Positions 8,867 through 15,815 of a stretch of DNA of 64,000 nucleotides are shown piece by piece. The first letter of the stretch is position 1. Each line of letters opens with the position of its first letter. The notes under the pieces are model-generated. The model was given only the letters and a program-made list of their open reading frames with translations. It was not told the DNA's origin and did no database searches. Source of the DNA: Alkalinema pantanalense (GTDB lineage Bacteria; Cyanobacteriota; Cyanobacteriia; Leptolyngbyales; Leptolyngbyaceae); the NCBI RefSeq assembly GCF_050753345.1, contig NZ_JBLZFX010000025.1:3882-67881 (forward strand), written 5' to 3'. A program made the position numbers and the translations under genes.

Positions 8867-9316
8867 TTAGGACTTCACTTTTTGCAAGCGCTCCACCATC
8901 AGCCGAAAGGGACCCCCCGCTGTTTCGCCAAAGGATTGGACGCGAATGATGTATTCCCCAGTTTTGGTAATGCGCATGAACAGTAACGAGTTCGGGGTGC
9001 CGTCGGGACCGTCGTCGTTTTCGCCAATTTTGGTACCGTCTTGGATCATCAATATCACCATGGGATCAAAGACATCAGACATCAGATCGATCGCAATTTG
9101 ATCCCCTGCCTGCAAAATGACGAGGTAATCCCGTGCGAATCCCCCTTGGCCCGTAGGAATATCTCGATCGGTCAAACTATCCCGCACTTCCTGCCCTGGG
9201 GTGAGGCGAATGGGGACATAGACCCGATTTTCCGCCAGCACAGGACGGATGCTCCCAACGCCGATCGTCGCTAGGGCTAGACTGGACACGATCGCGCTTT
9301 TTAGGAAATACCGCAT
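8867..9316 (-). CDS. Secreted PPC-domain-like protein
   Basis: The ATG at 9316 gives MRYFLKSAIVSSLALATIGV and a cleavage region ending in VLAEN, a typical Sec signal peptide. The mature part of about 120 residues has the beta-sandwich signature of bacterial pre-peptidase C-terminal domains: RDYLVILQAGDQIAIDLMS, DPMVILM, NDDGPDGTPNSLL and TGEYIIRVQSF. Cyanobacteria have many stand-alone secreted copies of this fold; it acts as a ligand-binding or stability module rather than an enzyme. It probably sits between the DsbA-like gene and the next exported protein in one transcription unit. The fold assignment is by motif pattern only. Confidence 0.7.
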   Translation of the reverse strand: MRYFLKSAIVSSLALATIGVGSIRPVLAENRVYVPIRLTPGQEVRDSLTDRDIPTGQGGFARDYLVILQAGDQIAIDLMSDVFDPMVILMIQDGTKIGENDDGPDGTPNSLLFMRITKTGEYIIRVQSFGETAGGPFRLMVERLQKVKS

Positions 9317-9379
9317 AGAGAACCACCGCAACTCAACATCCAACAAACCGAGCATCAACCAGAGCATCAACAGATAAAG

Positions 9380-10177
9380 TTATTGCGCTTGTGCCATTCT
9401 CTTTTCTAATTCTGCCAAGGGAACACCGCCGGAAAAGGCTTGTCCATTCATGACGAAGAAGGGCGTGCCGTCAATGCCAAGTTGATCCCCAAGGTCTTGA
9501 TCTTTGGCGACCGCCTCCGCTGCTGCTGCACTAGTGCGATCGCGTTCAAATTTAGTGAGATCTAGCTTCAACGACGTGGCAATGGCGGAATAGGTTGCTG
9601 AGTTCAGGGATTTTTGTTGGGCGAAGAGTGCATCGTGGTATTCCCAGAACTTCCCCTGTTGCTGAGCGGCCCAGGCTGCTTTGGCGGCGTTCACGGCTTC
9701 CGGATGGATGGAGCTAAGGGGAAAGTGCTTGTAGACCAGGGTGACTTTGTCGGGATACTTTTTGACAAATTCCTTGAGGGTGGGAATGACGCCAGCACAG
9801 TAGGGGCACTGAAAATCGGAGAACTCAAAGAGAACGACTTTCCCCAGAGGCGCACCCAGAGTGGGGGAGGATCCGATCGCGGCTTTGGGGTTGGTTTTTA
9901 GCTGCTTAAGTAGAGCCTGTTGGGCCTGTTGGGCTTGCTTTGCCTGATCTTGCTGGTATTTGCGCACAGATTCCAAAATCACTTCGGGATGCTTGCGCAA
10001 GACTTCTAGAACCTGCTGCTCGAATTGAGGATCGATCTTAGTTTCAGCCTGGACGGGGACTTTGGAGCAACTGAAGAGGGCAATGCAGACCGCTAAAAGC
10101 CCCGCGATCGCGCTTTTCCGACTCACCCAGTTATTGTTTTTCCACGTATTTTTTCCCAGCCACGCAACTTTAACCAT
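9380..10177 (-). CDS. DsbA-family thiol:disulfide oxidoreductase
   Basis: The 265-residue precursor has a basic N-terminus and a hydrophobic stretch ending LFSC, compatible with a signal peptide or lipoprotein anchor. A glutamine/alanine-rich helical linker follows (residues about 68-90), then a thioredoxin-fold domain with FSDFQCPYCAGV, the CPYC active site. The cis-proline loop is IDGTPFFVMNGQ, as in the DsbA/DsbG and BdbD group. Members form or isomerise disulfides in the periplasm or lumen. The two genes downstream on the same strand encode exported proteins and may be substrates. A VKOR or DsbB partner is not in the window. Confidence 0.88.
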   Translation of the reverse strand: MVKVAWLGKNTWKNNNWVSRKSAIAGLLAVCIALFSCSKVPVQAETKIDPQFEQQVLEVLRKHPEVILESVRKYQQDQAKQAQQAQQALLKQLKTNPKAAIGSSPTLGAPLGKVVLFEFSDFQCPYCAGVIPTLKEFVKKYPDKVTLVYKHFPLSSIHPEAVNAAKAAWAAQQQGKFWEYHDALFAQQKSLNSATYSAIATSLKLDLTKFERDRTSAAAAEAVAKDQDLGDQLGIDGTPFFVMNGQAFSGGVPLAELEKRMAQAQ

Positions 10178-10380
10178 CGTTTTTTCTCAAGCAGCTTTTT
10201 CAGTATAGGCAACTCGGTCGAGGTTGAAAATGAACATTTGCATGGACATTCGCAGCGTCTGCTGGAGAGATTGGTGGGATGGAGATGGGCGATCGGGAAG
10301 GAGGCTGATCGCGGGCAACGGAGATCCCAGGAGATCCCACCAATGGCGTTCAAGATGGCAGCGATTGGGGAGTGGGGGAG

Positions 10381-10947
10381 TTAGGCCAGAGGTGGAATGT
10401 TGAGGATAGTTTTTACGTCTGCCAAGGGGAGATGCCAAACGGCTTCCGGTTGCCAGGTACCCACGTCTAACCGGGAGGCATGGCCCCGGCGGTAGGCGGC
10501 CCAGAGGCGCTGCTGGAGTTGCTGGGGGGAAACATTGAGGGCGTGGCGCTGGTGGTGGATGATGCGGAGCAGTCCCAACCCGATGATGGCGTGGGCTAGG
10601 CGAAACTGAGCACCTAGGAGAAAGGCTTGGACTTCCGCTTCGCCGATCGGGTCGGTGCCGTAGTCCGTGACGACATGGACAATATCGTGAAGTTGTTTGC
10701 GGCGGGGCCCAGTGGTGAGGGGTTGTAGGTGGTGCTGTTCTAGAAATTCAACGACGCAGCAGCCAAGGGTTCCGGCGGGAAGCTGACGCAGTTCCTCTAG
10801 GTGAATTACAGTGGGAACGTTGATCCCGAGTCGATCGCCGATTCGATCGACTCGGTCTAAAAAGTTGGGAACCGAGAAAAGTTTACCTAAGCCAGTATGG
10901 GATAGGGGTTGGAGGGTTTGGGCGTGGGAGGGATCGATCGATTGCAT
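10381..10947 (-). CDS. Coq4-like protein
   Basis: The ATG at 10947 is preceded by GAGG. The key segment is HDIVHVVTDYGTDPIGEAE, which reproduces the Coq4 metal-site pattern HDxxH-x11-E, followed by a helical region (FLLGAQFRLAHAIIGLGLL). In mitochondria and alphaproteobacteria Coq4 acts in coenzyme Q synthesis. Cyanobacteria make plastoquinone rather than ubiquinone, so the quinone substrate here is unclear. The length of about 188 residues is near the family's usual size. The gene stands alone between the DsbA-like cluster and the histidine-kinase region. Family membership rests on the metal motif and the surrounding helices. Confidence 0.75.
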   Translation of the reverse strand: MQSIDPSHAQTLQPLSHTGLGKLFSVPNFLDRVDRIGDRLGINVPTVIHLEELRQLPAGTLGCCVVEFLEQHHLQPLTTGPRRKQLHDIVHVVTDYGTDPIGEAEVQAFLLGAQFRLAHAIIGLGLLRIIHHQRHALNVSPQQLQQRLWAAYRRGHASRLDVGTWQPEAVWHLPLADVKTILNIPPLA

Positions 10948-11272
10948 CAGAGGAACCTCAGAAGTTGGGTGTAAGCGTTGGGTAGGAGTACCCGTGGGTT
11001 GATGCTGCAATCGTAGGGGATTGTATGGTTTACGGGCTTGAAGCGAAAGTCCTAATTTTTGGAGCGATCGGTCAAGGACTGCCTAGGACTAATGTCCGAT
11101 GGGGCGGCACTGGAGAGCGATTTAGGGGCGATCGCGTTTAGGGATTTGCTAAGCTATCAGATCCCCTATTCATCTACCCTCCTACCCTCCTACCCATCCA
11201 CCCCGCTTTTACCGGAGATTTGATTGGTACGCTGTTTCCTGAAGGGCGATCGATGAATTCTCGGTTAACGGT

Positions 11273-12259
11273 CTACGCTGGGCAATCAGGGGGGGCTGGT
11301 GGGTTGATGGGGATTTCAATGACAAATTTGGAGCCTTGGCCGGGGGTGGAGTCGCACCAAAGTTTCCCATGATGTTTTTCCGTCACAATTTGGTAGCTGA
11401 TGGATAACCCTAGGCCCGTTCCCTTGCCGATCGGTTTCGTGGTGAAGAAAGGATCAAAAATGCGCGATCGAATCGATTCCGCAATCCCGAAACCATTATC
11501 TGCAATGATGATTTCAATCCATTCCTTTGACTTGACTTGAGTGGATATCCAAATTGTCAGTGATTGTGGGGATTGGCCAGTCTTAAACTGTTGTTGATTT
11601 TTATTTTCTATCGCATCGATCGCGTTGAGAATTAAATTTATAAAGACTTGGTTCAGCAGCCCTGGATAGCATTGGATTAAGGGCAATTCACTGTATTCTT
11701 TAACCACCTGAATTGCTGGGCAATTTGTCTTTTCTAGCAAGCGATGCTGCAAAATTGAGAGAGTACTATCAAGTCCTTGATGCAAATCAACGGGTTTAAA
11801 CTCGGCTTCATCCAATCGGGAGAAGTTCCGAAGAGACAAAACGATTTGCTGAATTCGTTCAGTTCCAGTCTGCATGGATTGTAGCGTTTTGCTGGAATCC
11901 TGCTTCACAAATGCAAGATCGAGATCATCTAAAATGACCTGAAGGACTTCGGGTGGCTCTGGGTAATAGGTTTGGTAGGCTTGAACAATTCCCAGTAAGT
12001 CTTGCACATAGCGATTGAGATGTTTAATATTGCCGTGGATAAAGCTAACTGGGTTATTAATTTCGTGGGCAATTCCTGCAACCAATTGCCCTAGGGATGT
12101 CATTTTTTCATTTTGAATAATTTGAACTTGCGTAGTGTGTAGTTGTTTCAGCAATGCTTCAAGTTCACTATTTTTGCGGCTAAGTTCTTGGGTTCGATCG
12201 GTAACTTTTTGCTCGAGCTTTTGGTTATATTCCTGAAGTTGTTCTGCTTGGGATTGCAA
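11273..12259 (-). CDS. Histidine kinase, catalytic half (split gene)
   Basis: This is the cytoplasmic part of a sensor histidine kinase. A coiled coil (residues about 1-50) leads into the H-box GQLVAGIAHEINNP with phospho-accepting His65. The N-box is NLILNAIDAIE, followed by G1 DNGFGI, the F-box DPFFTTKP and G2 GKGTGLGLS. This is the HEINNP subgroup common in cyanobacteria. The frame has no ATG; it is open back to a TAA at 12302-12304, directly after a two-helix membrane ORF in the same frame. The upstream and downstream pieces therefore look like one kinase cut by a nonsense codon. If this half is made, it needs reinitiation at a TTG or ATT codon. Its sequence is closely similar to the kinase part of the gene at 52.7-55.3 kb. 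Confidence 0.8.
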   Translation of the reverse strand: MQSQAEQLQEYNQKLEQKVTDRTQELSRKNSELEALLKQLHTTQVQIIQNEKMTSLGQLVAGIAHEINNPVSFIHGNIKHLNRYVQDLLGIVQAYQTYYPEPPEVLQVILDDLDLAFVKQDSSKTLQSMQTGTERIQQIVLSLRNFSRLDEAEFKPVDLHQGLDSTLSILQHRLLEKTNCPAIQVVKEYSELPLIQCYPGLLNQVFINLILNAIDAIENKNQQQFKTGQSPQSLTIWISTQVKSKEWIEIIIADNGFGIAESIRSRIFDPFFTTKPIGKGTGLGLSISYQIVTEKHHGKLWCDSTPGQGSKFVIEIPINPPAPPDCPA

Positions 12260-12301
12260 CTGTTGGGCCGATCGTCGGAGTTCTTGCTCAATGAATTCCC
12301 G

Positions 12302-12580
12302 TTAGTGATTTTCCGTTCTTAAGGGTTTATAGGTAAAGTAGTAGAGCACAGGGGCTATCAGCAGTGACAAGCCAGTTGCATCGACAATCGCTTCGAGCAA
12401 TTCAGGCATCGAAGGAAGTACCGTAAAGCCCAGCATGATCAATAGTTCGGCAATAAATACCGATAGGGCAACTGCGATAAGGAAGAATTTAGGGGACTTG
12501 CTCTTTGACAATTTAACCCACCATTGAGTCAACCATTGGAACGGTAGAAGGGGGAAAGACCAGATTGAATGTTGCTTCAT
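12302..12580 (-). CDS. Membrane N-terminal half of the split histidine kinase
   Basis: The ATG at 12580 gives a protein of about 92 residues with two transmembrane helices (FFLIAVALSVFIAELLIML and ATGLSLLIAPVLYYFTY) joined by a short periplasmic loop, ending KPLRTENH then TAA. This is the typical N-terminal anchor of cyanobacterial sensor kinases, which normally runs straight on through a linker like REFIEQELRRSAQQL. That linker follows here in the same frame, after the stop. The piece is therefore best read as the 5' part of one interrupted gene. No strong ribosome binding site is seen for the ATG. Confidence 0.6.
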   Translation of the reverse strand: MKQHSIWSFPLLPFQWLTQWWVKLSKSKSPKFFLIAVALSVFIAELLIMLGFTVLPSMPELLEAIVDATGLSLLIAPVLYYFTYKPLRTENH

Positions 12581-12690
12581 TTTTGTTGACAGCAACCCCT
12601 GTGCCACTGACCAGTGAACTTGCTCTGGTCTACTATGCCCTTTTCTACAGCGGATCTAACGATCGCAGTCTACCGTTCCCACTGTGCCAA

Positions 12691-12894
12691 TTATGGGCCA
12701 GTCTCGTCTTCCAGAATTTCCATCAGGTCTTCGATCGACACTTCAAAGACCTGGGCAATTTTGTAAACGGCGGATAGATCAACCGTATTGAGGGCACCTC
12801 GCTGGACATAGCTTTTCAGGGTGCTGTAGTTGACCCCTGCTCGCTCTGCGACTGCGTTTGCGAGTTCCCGAATTCGTAGTCTAACCAGCCCCAT
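12691..12894 (-). CDS. XRE-family helix-turn-helix regulator
   Basis: This 67-residue single-domain protein has a lambda-repressor type helix-turn-helix: RIRELANAVAERAGVNYSTL, then SYVQRG and AVYKIAQVFEVSIEDLMEIL. The ATG at 12894 is chosen over a TTG at 12900. It is a paralogue of the regulator at 13793-14008; about 50 bp at the 3' ends of the two genes are nearly identical at the DNA level. It lies between the split kinase and a toxin-antitoxin pair, all on the minus strand. It is probably a small autoregulator or orphan antitoxin. Confidence 0.78.
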   Translation of the reverse strand: MGLVRLRIRELANAVAERAGVNYSTLKSYVQRGALNTVDLSAVYKIAQVFEVSIEDLMEILEDETGP

Positions 12895-12965
12895 GAGCAA
12901 CTTGACAAAGACGTAGATTGGAAAGATAACCTTGAAAAGAGAGTACCAGTATAGCAGAAGTACAT

Positions 12966-13292
12966 TTATGCAGGTTGCTGGTCGATCGATTGTTGTTGAG
13001 TGAGGGGGATTAAATGTACTTCCAGACGTTGATTGAGTGCTTGGGCAATTTTGTGGAGCATTGACAATGAATGTCCTTGGTAATCCGCATCCTCAAGGCG
13101 CGCAATCACAGATTGTTTTGTTCCAATCCGATCGGCTAATTGTTTCTGGGTTAATCCTGCCTGCTTTCTAGCGTTGTAAATTAGTTGTGCTAATTCTGCA
13201 TTGAATGAAGACTCCTGGATCATCGCCTCCATTTCTGAATCACCGGCAGTCATTTTCTGTAAGATTTTCAGCGCATCATTCGTTTTTGCCAT
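12966..13292 (-). CDS. HigA-like XRE antitoxin
   Basis: The 108-residue protein has an N-terminal helical segment, then an XRE helix-turn-helix (NARKQAGLTQKQLADRIG, KQSVIARLEDADYQGHSLSM) and a C-terminal tail HLIPL. It starts 17 bp inside the preceding toxin-like gene, with AGGAAG before the ATG at 13292. The order toxin-then-antitoxin with overlap is the arrangement of HigBA modules. The antitoxin would bind the toxin and repress the shared promoter. The family is recognised; the activity is inferred. Confidence 0.85.
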   Translation of the reverse strand: MAKTNDALKILQKMTAGDSEMEAMIQESSFNAELAQLIYNARKQAGLTQKQLADRIGTKQSVIARLEDADYQGHSLSMLHKIAQALNQRLEVHLIPLTQQQSIDQQPA

Positions 13293-13677
13293 TTTCTACT
13301 TCCTCTGTATAAGTATGAGTTTCTGGATTCAGTTCAAATTTTGCCTTTCGCTGAATGGCAATCTCGATCGCAGATGATGGAACTTGATCACCTTCTTTTG
13401 TAATCGCATGAGCCAAAATAGCTATATTTTGTCCATGAAAAAAGTAGAGAATACGGTATTGGACACGGATATGCTTAGCTCGTAATTCATAAATTCCATC
13501 CCGTAGATAGTCTGCTGCGGGGCGGCGAAGCTCATAGCCCACCTCGGCTAATTGTTGGATTCGAACTACACAATTGGCATAGGCTTTGCGATTCTGTTTC
13601 AACAAAACTTGAAGCCATTGAAGAACTGGTGCCTCTTCTGGCTCTGCTTGATAAAATATGACTCGCGTTTTAGGCAC
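13276..13677 (-). CDS. HigB/RelE-like toxin (phage Gp49-like family)
   Basis: The 133-residue basic protein starts at a GTG (13677) and has the RelE-fold pattern of the Gp49/HigB group: LRRPAADYLRDGIYELRAKH, then IRVQYRILYFFHGQNIAILA and a helical tail with HAITKEGDQVP. HigB toxins are ribosome-dependent mRNA nucleases. On the minus strand a TATAAT box at 13713-13718 with an upstream TGC lies about 36 bp before the start codon. The gene overlaps the antitoxin gene by 17 bp, giving translational coupling. The C-terminal 30 residues extend beyond the core and are charged. Confidence 0.82.
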   Translation of the reverse strand: MPKTRVIFYQAEPEEAPVLQWLQVLLKQNRKAYANCVVRIQQLAEVGYELRRPAADYLRDGIYELRAKHIRVQYRILYFFHGQNIAILAHAITKEGDQVPSSAIEIAIQRKAKFELNPETHTYTEEVENGKNE

Positions 13678-13792
13678 AGCATTTCACAAAGTCATGATTC
13701 ATCTTGATAATCATTATATAGCAATTTTGTGATAAATAGCCCATGTCGCAGGCTGAATGCTGCCCCCTGATTGGCTAATCGGTTCCAAAAAA

Positions 13793-14008
13793 TCAGCTAT
13801 TTAGGTCTTCCAGAACTTCCATCAGGTCTTCGATCGACACTTCAAAGACCTGGGCTAGTTTTCGTAACGAAATGAGATTGACCATGACCATACCGGACGA
13901 GTTGGCATAGGTTGCAACTGTACTATAGGGCAATCCCGCCAACTCTGACACCTCTTTCAGCGTCCACCCTCGTTTTGCTGCCAACTCTTTGATCCGCAAC
14001 TTAAACAC
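13793..14008 (-). CDS. XRE-family helix-turn-helix regulator behind paired palindromes
   Basis: This 71-residue protein starts at GTG 14008. It has the helix-turn-helix MFKLRIKELAAKRGWTLKEV and SELAGLPYSTVATYA, then SLRKLAQVFEVSIEDLMEVL. It is a paralogue of the regulator at 12691-12894. Immediately upstream, at 14033-14044 and 14068-14079, lie two copies of the palindrome TCGAGATCTCGA, the likely operator of this protein. One copy falls inside the spacer of a plus-strand promoter, so the protein may repress the opposing transcript as well as itself. Function is inferred from fold and context. Confidence 0.78.
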   Translation of the reverse strand: MFKLRIKELAAKRGWTLKEVSELAGLPYSTVATYANSSGMVMVNLISLRKLAQVFEVSIEDLMEVLEDLNS

Positions 14009-14023
14009 AAGATATTTCGCCTA

Positions 14024-14085
14024 TTGACATTATCGAGATCTCGATTTTTAATATTGACAAGCCTGTGTCGAGATCTCGATTTTTG
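14024..14085 (+). promoter_or_regulatory. Promoter with two identical palindromic operators
   Basis: On the plus strand TTGACA (14024-14029), a 17-bp spacer and TTTAAT (14047-14052) form a near-consensus sigma-70 promoter. The spacer contains the perfect 12-bp palindrome TCGAGATCTCGA (14033-14044). An identical palindrome lies at 14068-14079, 35 bp downstream and probably in the transcribed leader. Each copy is followed by a T-run and preceded by an ATTGACA word, so the block looks duplicated. The site lies between the minus-strand XRE gene and the plus-strand interrupted small gene. A repressor bound here would block RNA polymerase. Confidence 0.65.
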
Positions 14086-14173
14086 GTCTTTAACACTAAA
14101 CGCGATCGCTCCCTTGCCTGGAAAACTCGTGAGCGATCGCACTTCTTACCCCCATTACGGGAGTGATTCACCT

Positions 14174-14428
14174 ATGATACCAGTCTCTCAGCCGTTCAAC
14201 GCGGCTCAGTTTTGCTATGAATTAGCCTCCGATCGACCCGCTTGATCAGGACAGTCTTACCGTGATTTGCTATGGCCATGGTGCATTGTGCAACATTTAC
14301 CCAACTGCCAACGACTCACCGTCGCTCGCTTTCGCAAACGCAATGATGCCTCGGAACATTTAAAGGTTTTGCGGCGCTTGTATCCCCAAGGGAATTACGA
14401 AATCGTCTTTGAAGTCGATCGGGGGTAA
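14174..14428 (+). pseudogene. Small gene interrupted by in-frame TGA
   Basis: The frame reads MIPVSQPFNAAQFCYELASD, then RPA, a TGA at 14243-14245, then 60 further sense codons in the same frame (SGQSYRDLLWPWCIVQHLPN, QRLTVARFRKRNDASEHL, LRRLYPQGNYEIVFEVDRG) to TAA at 14426-14428. The second part is rich in aromatic and basic residues, looks fully coding and has no start codon of its own near its beginning. The pieces together would make one protein of about 83 residues, likely a small cyanobacterial family protein of unknown role. It is read as a pseudogene, a recoding site or a sequencing error. Confidence 0.55.
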
Positions 14429-14487
14429 AATCCCGACTTTTGCAAAAGCTTTGTAACGTAGATAGGCGATCGAAAAGACGGGATTTT
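14427..14487. repeat. 15-bp inverted repeat after the interrupted gene
   Basis: AAAATCCCGACTTTT at 14427-14441 and AAAAGACGGGATTTT at 14473-14487 are reverse complements with one mismatch, separated by 31 bp. The left arm begins within the TAA stop of the interrupted gene. It could form a long hairpin (terminator or element end). It is one of the few structures seen in the 280-bp gap before the RNase D gene. Confidence 0.55.
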
Positions 14488-14707
14488 GGTAGAAGTCGAT
14501 CGCGTGATCCAGAATTACTTGAGTTCCATTCGATCGACTGGCTCCTGTCCAATGAATTCTACTTATTTCTTAGGTTGCAAACTTGTTGTATTAACTTTAC
14601 ATTCAATCATGCTTTTCCTACGATCGTTCCCATTTCGGAGGCATTTACACCACTATTAAGTGATGAATGCGCCCGTGAAATGGTTTAGCCAGCCAAATCT
14701 CGACTGG

Positions 14708-15337
14708 TTAATGTTCAAATAAATTTTGATATTGCAACAAATCTAGTTTGGTGAAGGTGGGCAGACAGCCAAAGCATTCTTCCGCAAGGGCGAGCCGATC
14801 TTCGCGGAGCAGCATCTCCATCAGTTTCTCCCGTGCCGGAATCAAAAACCGTACATCGTTAGCGGCGTAGCGCAGTTGAGTTTCGCTGAGATTGGCCGCA
14901 TTGCCCCAATCGGAACTTTGTGCAGTTTTATCCAACTCCATACCAACCACCTCTTGCAGCAAATCCTTGAGGCCATGTTTCGGGGAATAGGTGCGGACGA
15001 GTTTGCTGGCAATTTTGGTACAAAAGATCGGATTCACCTCGATCGCCAAGTAATGCCAAAGCGTGGTGATATCAAAGCGGGCAAAATGAAAAATTTTGGT
15101 AATTGAAGGAGCTTCCATCAACTGCTTGAGATTGGGAGCAGATGTTTGGCCCTTGGCAATGCGAATAACCGTTACCCGATCGTGACTGTCACACAGTTGC
15201 ACTAAACAAAGGCGATCGCGCAGGGGCAGCAGTCCCATCGTCTCCGTATCCACCGCAATGGCGGTTTCCTGAAGGTAGTCATTCAATCGATCGGTAGACA
15301 AGTCTTCATCAAAAATCTGAAAGTCTAAAGCGTCCAT
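14708..15337 (-). CDS. rnd: Ribonuclease D-like 3'-5' exonuclease
   Basis: This DEDDy exonuclease of about 209 residues is compact and lacks the C-terminal HRDC domains of E. coli RNase D. Visible catalytic motifs are AVDTETMGL (Asp30, Glu32), FHFARFD in Exo II and YAANDVRFL with Tyr and Asp in Exo III. It trims 3' ends of structured RNAs such as tRNA precursors. The ATG at 15337 starts at MDALDFQIFDEDL and fits the family; a longer open frame to 15493 contains no plausible domain. It is a single gene on the minus strand. Short cyanobacterial RNase D forms of this size are common. Confidence 0.9.
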   Translation of the reverse strand: MDALDFQIFDEDLSTDRLNDYLQETAIAVDTETMGLLPLRDRLCLVQLCDSHDRVTVIRIAKGQTSAPNLKQLMEAPSITKIFHFARFDITTLWHYLAIEVNPIFCTKIASKLVRTYSPKHGLKDLLQEVVGMELDKTAQSSDWGNAANLSETQLRYAANDVRFLIPAREKLMEMLLREDRLALAEECFGCLPTFTKLDLLQYQNLFEH

Positions 15338-15815
15338 GGATATCAGTTCCCGTCTAATCGCTGCTCGCCAGTGTATCAAGCGTTCAGCTAAATTAGTCAA
15401 TTTGTAGAGTCCACTTGTAGAGTCCACTGTCTGATTCCATAGCGGTTCCCCTGTCCGAGCTAGGGATCCAGAGATCGAGTGTAATCCATCCATTTTTCTA
15501 CCATCGAGATAGAATCTCTCCGTAGCTTTACGGAACTCGTATTTGTGTAAAGCTTGAGTTAAAAAGAATACTTAGAAAATGACGTTGTTTACTGGGGCGA
15601 TTAGTATAGGGAATATACGGAACGAGCTATACTGAAACTTTATTGAAGCGTCGTTACTTCAGTGTTCCTTCCCAGGTCAGCTGAGGTGCGTTGGATTTCT
15701 CCAGAAACTCTATGGTGAGATGGTCGGTTGTGATCCTCTCTCAGGACATCAAACATAAGGTGCAATCGGGGGCTAGGAACTTATCCATAGCCCTTATTTT
15801 TTGCTTGGGCTTCCC
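15338..15815. other. 478-bp gap between RNase D and FTR1 genes
   Basis: No gene is supported. Near 15400-15430 a short duplication of GTAGAGTCCACT is seen. The stretch carries the RNase D promoter region and the FTR1 3' flank; no strong terminator was recognised. Confidence 0.35.
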
